In this document: in pieces, positions 1 to 6,957 of the stretch | Numbering within the stretch: position 1 is the stretch's first letter | Layout of the letters: the number at the start of each line of letters is the position of its first letter | Assembly: GCA_946886185.1 (NCBI GenBank) | Contig: CAMPIC010000086.1 | Location: 1-8,799 of the forward strand | DNA length: 8,799 bases | Source: an uncultured bacterium | GTDB lineage: Bacteria > Eisenbacteria > RBG-16-71-46 > CAIMUX01 | Direction of reading: 5' to 3' | The notes under the pieces: model-generated | Told to the model about the DNA's origin: nothing | Database searches by the model: none | The model's input: the letters and a program-made list of their open reading frames with translations, nothing else | Translations under genes and position numbers: made by a program

Positions 1-931
1 CCTCGAGGGTCACTCCGGCATCGTTGACCTGGAGATTCTCGAGATCCTCGATGGTGCGGAGCTGGCCGAGCGCGCGCACGGCCACTCGTTGCGATCCTTG
101 CCGGACGGCGCCGACGGAGAGATCGACGTTGTTTCCCTGGAGCTGCCGGAACACGTCCGCGACGTCGACGGAGTGCGCCAGGATCTTGTCCAGGCTGAGG
201 TAGATGGTGATGTCCTTGGGCGCGATCCCATCCACCACGACGCGTCCCACTCCCTCGACCCTCCGGAGCGGGTTGAGGATGCGCCGTTCGAGGAGATCGT
301 AGGAGGAGGACAGGTCGGTTCCCCGGGAGCTGATGCGTCCCACGAGGATCGGGATATCGGCCGAGTTGAAGGTGAAGATCTGGTAGTCGCGCACGTCGGA
401 GGGGAGCTGGGGCCGCACTTTTTCCATGCGGTCCTTCACCTCCATGCGCAGCACATCGACGTTGCGATCGAATTCGAACTCCACTCCGACGAATGCGCCG
501 TCGGCTCCGGAGTACGACTCGAGCCGTTTGACTCCGCCCAGGGTGGCCAGGATCTCCTCGATGGGGCGGGCGATCTCCTTCTCCACCTGCGCCGGAACCG
601 CGTTCGGATAGGGGACGAAGATTCCCAGGAACGGGAAATCGATCTGGGGGAGAAAGTCGAGCTTGAGGCGAGTCACGCTCACGAGGCCGAGCACGAGGAG
701 CGCGGCGGTCATGACCAATACGCTCACCGGGCGGCGCAGCGAGATCTCCGGCAGGGAGTTCCCTTCGGGCAGCTCCGAGTCGGAAGCGAACGCATCGAGT
801 CCCGAGCTGTCGTGCTCGTTGTCGGATGTAGGGTGGTCGCTGCCCGCGCGATCCTTCTTGGGATCGCTGCCCACGTTCGCCGCGCCCGTGCCGCGCGCCC
901 GGCGGATCCGTTTTCTTCCCAGCCAGCGCAT
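1..931 (-). CDS. Second RND efflux transporter (inner-membrane permease), 5' part, cut by window edge
   Basis: This is the N-terminal 310 residues of a resistance-nodulation-division (RND, HAE1/AcrB-like) proton-driven exporter; the reading frame is open to base 1. After transmembrane helix 1 (about residues 69-87) comes the family hallmark DFLPQIDFPFLGIFVPYPNA (92-111), matching the start of the AcrB porter domain, then porter-domain sequence such as VEKEIARPIEEIL and IKDR-like VKDRMEKVRPQLP. The ATG at 931-929 lies 2 bases after the TAG of the upstream RND gene and has GGAAAG 7 bases upstream, so I chose it; translation is probably coupled. This start gives about 62 residues before helix 1, rich in Asp, Glu and Ser, where AcrB has about ten; no better in-frame start is visible. 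Its sequence differs clearly from the upstream RND protein, so it is a diverged paralogue and not a recent copy. The substrate cannot be told. Confidence 0.94.
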   Translation of the reverse strand, partial: MRWLGRKRIRRARGTGAANVGSDPKKDRAGSDHPTSDNEHDSSGLDAFASDSELPEGNSLPEISLRRPVSVLVMTAALLVLGLVSVTRLKLDFLPQIDFPFLGIFVPYPNAVPAQVEKEIARPIEEILATLGGVKRLESYSGADGAFVGVEFEFDRNVDVLRMEVKDRMEKVRPQLPSDVRDYQIFTFNSADIPILVGRISSRGTDLSSSYDLLERRILNPLRRVEGVGRVVVDGIAPKDITIYLSLDKILAHSVDVADVFRQLQGNNVDLSVGAVRQGSQRVAVRALGQLRTIEDLENLQVNDAGVTLE

Positions 932-933
932 CG

Positions 934-3900
934 CTACGCTTTCCGGTCCACGGTGGCGTAGATCACCGGAATCACCACCAAGGTCAGCACCGTGGCCAGA
1001 GTCATCCCTCCGATCACGGTGATCGCCATCGGCGCGCGCAGCTCGGCGCCTTCTCCGATTCCGAGCGCCATCGGCAGCAGTCCGAGCACCGTCGTGGCCG
1101 TGGTCATCAGGATCGGCCGGATGCGCGCCCGACCCGCATCGACGATCGCCTCCAGCTTGGAAAGCCCTTCGCTCCTGCGTTGGTTGATGAAGTCGATGAG
1201 CACGATCGCGTTGTTGACCACGATCCCCGTCAAGAGCACCACGCCGATCAGCACCACCACGCTGATGGAGGTGCCGGTCAGAGCGAGCGAATAGACCACC
1301 CCGACCAGTCCCAGCGGGACAGTCAGCATGATCACGAGGGGATGGAGGAACGATTCGAACTGGCTCGCCATCACCATATAGACGAGGAAGGCGGCCAGCC
1401 CGAGTGCGAGCATCAAGCTCCGGAACGACGTGGATACCTCGTCGTTGTGCCCTCCGAGCGCGACGGCGAGCGCGGGAGGCGCAGGATTTTCGCGGATCAC
1501 CTTCCGGATGTCCGCCGTCACGGAGCCGAGATCGCGACCATCGAGGTTCGCAGTCACGACTGCCGCTCGATGCTGGTCGAGGTGCGTGATCTCCGAAGGT
1601 CCCTGGCCCAGGTCGACCGAAGCAACGGACGACAGCGGAATGGGCACCCCTTCGACCTGGCTCACGACCAGATTGCGCACCTGCGACACATCCAGCTCGT
1701 CCGCTTGGGCGGTGCGCACGAGGATGTCGAGCTGGCGGTCGCGTTCCTTGAGCCGGGTCGCCACGTCGCCGCGGATCTTGTTCCGGAGAGTTTGCGCGAC
1801 CGACTCCACATCGAGGTCGAACGATGCCAGCCGATCCCGATCGAACGCGATCTGCACCTCCGGGCTGCCTTCCTCGAGATTGGTGCGCACATCCTTGAGC
1901 CCTGGAACCTCGGCGACCCGGGCAGCGAGATGGGTGCTGTAGGTTTCGAGCTCGGCCAGGTCGAAGCCATACACGTGAATCTCGACGGGAGTCTTGAAGC
2001 TGAAGAGCGTGGGCCGCCGCACGGTGTAACGCAGGTCGGTCCCTCCGAGGGTCTCGCGGATCGAGTCGATCACGGCGCGCTCTTCTTCCGCATCCCCCGG
2101 AGTCGCGATGGCGACGTTGAGCTGGGCCAGATTCTCTCGCCGATTTTCCGCCGAGTTCCCCGCATCGGGGCTCTCTCCGATTCGAGAGAAGAAGATGGCG
2201 ACGCGCGGATCGTTCGCGAGCCGCTCCTCCAGCTTCGCCACCGCGCGCTCGGTCTGCCGGAGCGTGCTTCCGGGAGGGAGCTCGAGATCGAAGGTGAACT
2301 CTCCCTGGGACACTTCCGGAACGAGATCGCTCCCCAGTCTCGGGAACAGCGCCAGGCCCACTCCACCCATCAGGAGCACGACCAGGAACACCGTTCCACG
2401 GTGACCGAGCGCCCAACGCAAATGCTTCGGATAGGCTGCCTCCACGCGCCCCCAGACGCGATCGAATACGTAGTTCAGGGGGACGAAAGCGAGACCGAGA
2501 CCGCGCCCGATCCAGTAATAGGCGAAGCGCCCGAAACGGATCACCAGCCCGGGCAGAAGAACGAGGACGGAACGGATCGTCCAACGCGAGGCGGGAAAGA
2601 GGAGGTAGCGGCCAAGCGAGACTCCGACCGGACGAAGAACCCGGCCGATCCAGCGGAACGGGGCGGCGATGCGCGCAAGGGGATTTGCCCGCCGCGCCAC
2701 CGCGCTTTCGAGGCCGGTGTCGAGCCTATCCATCCGGTCGTGCGAAGAAGGATCCTCGCCGTGAAGCTGCCCGCCGCGAGAAGTCGATTCCAGTCCTGAT
2801 GCCGGCTCCGATTCCGCCTCGATGTCTCCAGCCTTGCGCAACGCGAACCGCGCGGACCGATGCCCGACCGAGGACAGCACCGGGATGAGCGCGAGGCCCG
2901 CGATCAACGAGATGATCTGCGAGGCGGTTACCGTCAGCGCTTGATCCCCGAAAATCTGCCCTGCGATCCCCTCGACGAAGATGATCGGCACGAACACCGC
3001 CACCGTCGTCATGGTGGAAGCGGTCACTGCCCGCGCCACTTCGTTCGTCCCCCCCTCGGTCGCATCCCAGACCGATTGGCCCGCGGCGCGACGCCGTTGG
3101 ATCGCCTCCAGCACCACGATCGCATTGTCGACCAACATCCCTACACCCAGGGCCAGCCCTCCCAGCGACATGACGTTGAGCGAGACCCCGAGCTGCTGCA
3201 TGACGAAGAACGTGGCGACGATCGAGATCGGGATGGTGACGCTGATGATGAAGGTGGGTCCGCTCTGCTTGAGGAACAGGAAGAGCACGATCATCGCGAG
3301 CAGTCCGCCCACGATGGCGTTGTCCCGGACCTCGTTGATCGACTGCTCGATGAAGACCGACTGGTCGGCCAGCACCTGCAGCTCCATCCCCTCGGGGAGC
3401 TCGCGCCGCAGCTGCTGGACGCGCTTCTTGACGGCGCGCGCCACCTGTACGGTGTTGGCATCGCCTTCTTTGTAGAGCGAGAGCTCGACCGCCTCCTCGC
3501 CGCGCACCTTGGAGAGCACCTGGCGCTCCTTGTGCCCGCGGCCGATGGTGGCGACATCTTCGAGCAGAACGCGGCGCCCTCCTTCTTCGTAGAGCACCGT
3601 CTGCGCGAGATCGTCCACGCGCTCGAACTCGTTGAGCGTGCGGACGAGGAACTCGGAATCACGATCGCGCAGCCGTCCTCCGGCGGAGTTCAGATTCTGC
3701 TGCCGGAGGAATTGGGAGACGGTCGAAATCGGAATTCCGAGCGCGGCCAGTTTGCCTTCGTCGACTTCAACGTGGATCTCCTCTTCGAGCCCCCCTTGCA
3801 CGCGCACCGAAGCGACCCCGATGAGCGACTCGAGATCCTTCTTCAGAACTTGGTCGGCCATGTGCCGGAGGGTGATCGGGTCCTGATCTCCATGAAGCCC

Positions 3901-4317
3901 CAGCCGCAGGATCGGATCGAGCGAAGGGTCGAAGCGCAGGAGAGTGGGCGCCTGGACATCGTCGGGCAGAGTCACCAGATCGATCTTCTCGCGGACGTCG
4001 ATGCCCGCGTAGTCCATGTCGGTCTTCCATCCGAACTCGAGCGTGACTTCGGAGACGCCGGGGCGGGAAACGGAGCGGAGGCCGCGCAGACCGCGCACCA
4101 CCGAGACGGCATCCTCCAACGGTTCGGTAATGAGCTTCTCCACCTCGGCGGGAGCGGCATCGGCGTATTCGGTGCGGATGGTGAGCGTCGGATAGGAGAT
4201 GTCCGGCAAGAGATTGAGCGGGAGTCGGTCGAGCGCCACGAACCCGAAGACGAGCGACGAGAGGGTGAGCATCGTCACCGTGACGGGACGCCTCATCGAT
4301 CCAGAGACGATGGACAT
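934..4317 (-). CDS. RND multidrug-type efflux transporter (AcrB/HAE1 family), full length
   Basis: An inner-membrane, proton-driven exporter of 1127 residues that works as a trimer with a periplasmic adaptor and an outer-membrane channel. Order: helix 1 (about 11-29), first periplasmic porter loop (30-330), helices 2-6 (331-485), a linker (485-640), helix 7 (641-657), second porter loop, helices 8-12 (968-1122). The helix-4 motif GMLVDNAIVVLE carries the proton-relay Asp397. Helix 10 has GIVVNNAIVLIDF, with Asn1035-Asn1036 where AcrB has Lys940, a variant common in many non-enterobacterial HAE1 pumps. ASQFESFLHPLVIM (984-997) is another family signature. The ATG at 4317 is preceded by GAAGGGAAG with 9 bases spacing and starts right before helix 1; a start at 4425 would overlap the adaptor gene by 80 bases. 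It lies 28 bases after the adaptor stop. The linker is about 100 residues longer than in AcrB. Substrate unknown. Confidence 0.96.
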   Translation of the reverse strand: MSIVSGSMRRPVTVTMLTLSSLVFGFVALDRLPLNLLPDISYPTLTIRTEYADAAPAEVEKLITEPLEDAVSVVRGLRGLRSVSRPGVSEVTLEFGWKTDMDYAGIDVREKIDLVTLPDDVQAPTLLRFDPSLDPILRLGLHGDQDPITLRHMADQVLKKDLESLIGVASVRVQGGLEEEIHVEVDEGKLAALGIPISTVSQFLRQQNLNSAGGRLRDRDSEFLVRTLNEFERVDDLAQTVLYEEGGRRVLLEDVATIGRGHKERQVLSKVRGEEAVELSLYKEGDANTVQVARAVKKRVQQLRRELPEGMELQVLADQSVFIEQSINEVRDNAIVGGLLAMIVLFLFLKQSGPTFIISVTIPISIVATFFVMQQLGVSLNVMSLGGLALGVGMLVDNAIVVLEAIQRRRAAGQSVWDATEGGTNEVARAVTASTMTTVAVFVPIIFVEGIAGQIFGDQALTVTASQIISLIAGLALIPVLSSVGHRSARFALRKAGDIEAESEPASGLESTSRGGQLHGEDPSSHDRMDRLDTGLESAVARRANPLARIAAPFRWIGRVLRPVGVSLGRYLLFPASRWTIRSVLVLLPGLVIRFGRFAYYWIGRGLGLAFVPLNYVFDRVWGRVEAAYPKHLRWALGHRGTVFLVVLLMGGVGLALFPRLGSDLVPEVSQGEFTFDLELPPGSTLRQTERAVAKLEERLANDPRVAIFFSRIGESPDAGNSAENRRENLAQLNVAIATPGDAEEERAVIDSIRETLGGTDLRYTVRRPTLFSFKTPVEIHVYGFDLAELETYSTHLAARVAEVPGLKDVRTNLEEGSPEVQIAFDRDRLASFDLDVESVAQTLRNKIRGDVATRLKERDRQLDILVRTAQADELDVSQVRNLVVSQVEGVPIPLSSVASVDLGQGPSEITHLDQHRAAVVTANLDGRDLGSVTADIRKVIRENPAPPALAVALGGHNDEVSTSFRSLMLALGLAAFLVYMVMASQFESFLHPLVIMLTVPLGLVGVVYSLALTGTSISVVVLIGVVLLTGIVVNNAIVLIDFINQRRSEGLSKLEAIVDAGRARIRPILMTTATTVLGLLPMALGIGEGAELRAPMAITVIGGMTLATVLTLVVIPVIYATVDRKA
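939..944 (-). promoter_or_regulatory. Ribosome binding site of the second RND gene, inside the end of the first
   Basis: GGAAAG on the minus strand, 7 bases before the ATG at 931. It lies in the last codons of the upstream RND gene, whose TAG is at 936-934. A start 2 bases after a stop with its own Shine-Dalgarno fits translational coupling of the two transporters. Confidence 0.6.
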
Positions 4318-4345
4318 GCGAGCGAGCTTCCCTTCGGGATCGGGC

Positions 4346-5569
4346 TCAGGAGTTGACGGAAGTCGAATCAGGCGACGCGGGAGAGGCCAAATCGCGCACC
4401 TTCGTACCCGTTCGGAGCGCGCCATGGCCGACCTTCACCACGCGGTCTCCTACTTCCAGGCCTTCCAACACCTCGACCCACTCGTCCGTGGAGAGGCCCG
4501 TCTGGATCGAGGTCTTGACGACGCTGTCCGCCTCGGCGCGGAAGACATAGGTGTCGGCCCCTTCGGGAACCAGAGCGCGCTTGGGGATCGCGGCGACATT
4601 GTCATGGACTCCGGTTTCCACTTTGACGCGCACGAACGAGCCGGGGCGAAGCTTGCCCGTTTCCCCATCGAGCTTGCAGGTCACCTTGATCGTTCCGGTG
4701 CGCGTGTCGACGACAGGCGCGATGAGATGAACGCTTCCCGCCATCTCGATGGTCGGGTCGGCGTCCGACTGGATCCGCACTTCCTGGTTCGGCGCGAGCC
4801 GCGCCACCTCACGCTCGGGCAAATAGATGCGGGCAAGGAGCGGATCGGCGTCGACCACGGTGAAGAGATGCGCGCCCACGGCGACGTTCTGTCCGGCGTC
4901 GGCCATGCGCCGCGTCACCCGTCCTGCGAACGGCGCGCGGATCGTCGTGTAGGCGAGCTCCAGCTCGAAGCTCTTGCGCTGCGCTTCCGCCTGCGCGAAC
5001 GCGGTTTGGGCGGCCTCCAGGTCCCGGTCGCTGGCGAGGCTCTGACCGTGCAACGCGACCATGCGATCGAGCTCGAGCTGCAATCCCCGCACCCGAGCGG
5101 CCACCTCTTCCAGCGCGGCGCCCTGCGCTCGGCCGTCGAGGGTGGCGAGGATCGCCCCTTCGCGCACCCAGTCTCCTTCCTCGACGTGGATCTCCTTCAA
5201 CTCGCCCGATGCCTTGGCGAGCACGTCCGCTTCCTTGTCAGGCTCCAAGGTGGTGGTGGAGCTGAGATAGGCCGGGATATCGCGGATCGCGACGTCCGCG
5301 AGCTCGACCGGAACCGGACGCTCCTTTTCCTTCTGCTCTTCCTTCTTCCCGAACATCCGGTCCTTCCACGACCGCCGTCCCTCGGACAAGGTGTCTCCCG
5401 AGGAGCTGTCGGCGCCCGCGGCTGCGCTGCTGCTGTCGGAAGCGGCGGCGGAGCTGGTGCTGTCAGGTGTTGCGTTTTCCTCGGTCTCGCTGGCGTCGCC
5501 GTTTTGACAGGCGGATCCCATCACCACGAGAAGGGCAAGGGCAACGGCGGCCGCGGGGGATGCTGGCAT
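4346..5569 (-). CDS. RND periplasmic adaptor (membrane fusion protein), probable lipoprotein
   Basis: A 407-residue HlyD/AcrA-type adaptor linking the RND pump to an outer-membrane channel. It has a signal peptide (1-20) ending in VMGSAC, with Cys21 as the likely lipidation site; position -3 is Gly, which is atypical for a lipobox. Residues 22-63 are a Ser/Ala/Asp-rich linker, followed by a Lys/Glu-rich patch (69-84). The first lipoyl half (114-146) contains ASGELKEIHVEEGDWVREG. A short alpha-hairpin follows (about 148-205). The second lipoyl half (208-241) contains TIRAPFAGRVTRRMADAGQ. Then come the beta-barrel domain (about 243-320, with TGTIKVTCKL and LRPGSFVRVKVE) and the membrane-proximal domain (321-394). 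The ATG at 5569 has GGAGAG 7 bases upstream; a TTG 15 bases further up lies within that Shine-Dalgarno region and is unlikely. It is the first gene of the three-gene pump operon. Confidence 0.95.
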   Translation of the reverse strand: MPASPAAAVALALLVVMGSACQNGDASETEENATPDSTSSAAASDSSSAAAGADSSSGDTLSEGRRSWKDRMFGKKEEQKEKERPVPVELADVAIRDIPAYLSSTTTLEPDKEADVLAKASGELKEIHVEEGDWVREGAILATLDGRAQGAALEEVAARVRGLQLELDRMVALHGQSLASDRDLEAAQTAFAQAEAQRKSFELELAYTTIRAPFAGRVTRRMADAGQNVAVGAHLFTVVDADPLLARIYLPEREVARLAPNQEVRIQSDADPTIEMAGSVHLIAPVVDTRTGTIKVTCKLDGETGKLRPGSFVRVKVETGVHDNVAAIPKRALVPEGADTYVFRAEADSVVKTSIQTGLSTDEWVEVLEGLEVGDRVVKVGHGALRTGTKVRDLASPASPDSTSVNS

Positions 5570-5765
5570 GGGAGAGCTCTCCAATCGGCGGGATCGACCA
5601 CCGGAACGTCATCGGGTAGAGGAATCAGGCACGCGGCGCTCCATACGTCCGCGGGCCGGTGAGGTTGCATGGAGATTACAACGACACGGTCCCGCTTCAG
5701 ACGAGGGGTCCGGCAACGAGTCGAGGCTGGATGCGGTTCCGGAATGGGTCGAGGCGGAGCCTGGA
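5570..5765 (-). other. 196-base intergenic region, probable promoter region of the efflux operon
   Basis: No convincing gene lies here. It separates the selD stop from the adaptor start and is the widest gap in the window, so a promoter for the pump operon is most likely inside it. I see no clear -35/-10 pair: the best AT-rich spot on the minus strand is TTGTAATC (about 5683-5676), without a well-spaced -35 box. An 8-bp palindrome TTCCGGAA lies at 5737-5744 and the 12-bp palindrome at 5571-5582. Just after the selD stop AGGC-TCC-GCCT could make a 4-bp hairpin but has no T-run, so no intrinsic terminator is supported. No regulator gene is adjacent. Confidence 0.45.
5571..5582. promoter_or_regulatory. 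Perfect 12-bp palindrome covering the adaptor gene's ribosome binding site
   Basis: GGAGAGCTCTCC is identical on both strands. On the minus strand its first half, GGAGAG (5582-5577), is the Shine-Dalgarno sequence of the adaptor gene at 5569. In mRNA the outer four bases on each side could pair around an AGCT loop and mask the ribosome binding site; in DNA it could be a dimeric repressor site. It may also be chance. The sequence is certain; the function is inference. Confidence 0.4.
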
Positions 5766-6818
5766 TCAGGGAAGCACGAAGACCCCGCCCGTTCCGGGAC
5801 GAATCTCTCCGATGACCCGGGAATGGAGCTCCCCGTTGGCCTCGAGCAGCTCCATGAGCCGATCGGTCCGGTTGGCCGCGATGGAGATGAGGAGGCCGCC
5901 CGAGGTCTGCGGGTCGAACAGCAGACTCACGCGGAGCGGGTCGCATTTGCTGGAGATGGTGGCGCGGCTCGCCAGGAACCGGCGATTCGCTGCCAGGCCG
6001 CCGGGAAGATCCCCGGCCGCGGCATGCTCGAGAGCGCCTTCCAGCATCGGAACGCTCGCGGCGTACACGTAGGCGTCGACGCCGCTGTTCGCGGCCATTT
6101 CCTGAAGGTGGCCGAGCAGCCCGAAGCCGGTCACGTCGGTGGCGGCGTGCGCGCCCGCTTCCACCATCGATTCGGCCGCCCATCGGTTCAGCCGCCGCAT
6201 GTGGCCGGTGACGTTGCTGAGATGCTGCGGATCGAGCGTTCCGTTCTTGAGCGCGGTGGTGAGGACCCCGGTCCCCAGCGGCTTCGTCAGCACGAGACGA
6301 TCATCCGCGCGCGCCCCGCTGTTCGTGATGATCCGATCGGGATGCACGCGGCCGAGCACCGAGAGTCCGTAGAAGAGCTCGGGCGCCTTCACCGAGTGCC
6401 CGCCGACGAGGACGGTGTTCGCCTCGGCAGCGACTTCGGCTCCTCCCTTGAGGATCGTTCCCAGAACCGAGAGATCGAGCGTGGTGGTGGGGAAGCCGAC
6501 GATGTTGAGGGCGGTCAACGGCTCGCCGCCCATCGCGTACACGTCGCTCAGACTGTTCACCGCCGAGATGGCGCCGTATTGGAACGGGTCGTCGACGATG
6601 GGAGTGAAGAAATCGACCGTCTGGATGACGGCGAGGTCGTCGGACAGGCGATAGACAGCCGCGTCGTCGGCCTTGTCCAGTCCGACGAGGACATCAGGGT
6701 GATGCAGGCGCGGCAATCCGCTCAGGACTTGCTCCAGATCCTCCGGAGCGAGCTTGGAAGCTCAGCCCGCGCAGGTCACCATCTGCGTCAGACGCTTTTC
6801 GATTTCCGACCGCGTCAT
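5766..6818 (-). CDS. selD: Selenide, water dikinase (selenophosphate synthetase) with selenocysteine in the active site
   Basis: Makes selenophosphate, AMP and phosphate from selenide, ATP and water in the cytoplasm; selenophosphate is the selenium donor for Sec-tRNA (via SelA) and for 2-selenouridine in tRNA. The 350-residue length is close to E. coli SelD (347). The start region reads MVTCAG-U-ASKLAPEDL, with an in-frame TGA at 6764-6762 as residue 19 (E. coli Cys17) and the essential Lys at 22 (E. coli Lys20). ATP/Mg ligands are all present: DDAAVY (Asp51), TVDFFTP (Asp69), SLSDVYAMGG (Asp92) and TDVTGFGLLGH (Asp228). GGHSVKAPELFYG and FDPQTSGGLL are further family signatures. The ATG at 6818 has AGAAGG 6 bases upstream. 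Read without recoding, the frame would seem to start at a TTG at 6716 and lose the catalytic segment. It lies 139 bases after the CsgG-like gene; no other selenium genes are in the window. Confidence 0.97.
6727..6753 (-). promoter_or_regulatory. Bacterial SECIS-type hairpin in selD mRNA
   Basis: Within the coding sequence just after the TGA, minus-strand bases 6749-6742 (GCTCCGGA) pair with 6738-6731 (TCTGGAGC): 8 pairs including one G-U, around the loop GGA (6741-6739). Below a C/A mismatch three more pairs (6753-6751 with 6729-6727, one of them G-U) extend the stem. The loop begins 20 bases after the TGA and starts with G, both inside the usual bacterial SECIS limits (roughly 16-37 bases, G among the first two loop bases). 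This element is expected to bind SelB and direct selenocysteine insertion. Confidence 0.75.
6762..6764 (-). other. selD: In-frame TGA read as selenocysteine in selD
   Basis: Reading selD from 6818, codon 19 is TGA. It sits exactly at the catalytic Cys/Sec position of the SelD family, preceded by CAG and followed by ASK, with the conserved Lys three residues later and unbroken SelD homology on both sides. A sequencing error or a true stop would not be expected to leave such a fit. Sec at this position is well known in SelD from several bacteria. Confidence 0.93.
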
Positions 6819-6957
6819 CTCCGACCTTCTGTCGCCGAGTTCAGGCGTGCTGTTTGTGCTTTACGTCATGCGCGACCGAGCCATGTCACTCCCGCTCTGG
6901 AAATGCACGTCGGGCCGATACCTCATCGACTCTCGTGTTTCAGATCCGTGCGGATCC
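6819..6957 (-). other. 139-base gap between the CsgG-like gene and selD
   Basis: No gene is seen. Directly after the stop of the CsgG-like gene there is an inverted repeat GATCCG-TG-CGGATC (6943-6956), able to form a 5-bp hairpin with a 4-base loop. It is followed on the minus strand by TGAAAC and not by a T-run, so it is at best a weak terminator or processing site. A selD promoter may lie here; GTGACA (minus strand, about 6888-6883) resembles a -35 box but no matching -10 box is clear. Confidence 0.35.
6825..6830 (-). promoter_or_regulatory. Ribosome binding site fixing the selD start
   Basis: AGAAGG on the minus strand, 6 bases before the ATG at 6818. It supports a start upstream of the in-frame TGA instead of the TTG at 6716. 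Confidence 0.6.

Noticed and set aside
89..961. Plus-strand open frame opposite the second RND gene
   Set aside because: Low-complexity antisense shadow; the minus strand encodes clear RND family motifs over the same bases.
1180..4356. Long plus-strand open frames (1180-2799 and 2860-4356) opposite the first RND gene
   Set aside because: They are His/Arg/Asp/Glu-rich with no recognisable domain and mirror a certain RND gene; GC-rich codon bias leaves the antisense frame open.
4315..4425. Upstream start of the first RND gene at 4425
   Set aside because: It would overlap the adaptor by 80 bases and add Arg/Pro-rich residues unlike any RND start; the ATG at 4317 directly precedes helix 1.
4199..5662. 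Plus-strand open frame opposite the adaptor gene
   Set aside because: Antisense shadow without domain features; the minus strand has a complete adaptor with its own ribosome binding site.
5521..6183. Minus-strand frame in another phase overlapping selD, the gap and the adaptor start
   Set aside because: Arg/Pro-rich composition typical of an out-of-phase frame; conflicts with two certain genes.
6714..6716. TTG as the start of selD
   Set aside because: It would remove the catalytic Sec and Lys; SelD homology continues upstream through the TGA to an ATG with a ribosome binding site.
6860..6888. GTGACA as a -35 box of a selD promoter
   Set aside because: No acceptable -10 box 16-18 bases downstream; too weak to annotate as a promoter.
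6943..6956. Inverted repeat after the CsgG-like gene as a rho-independent terminator
   Set aside because: Stem of only 5 usable pairs and no following T-run on the minus strand.
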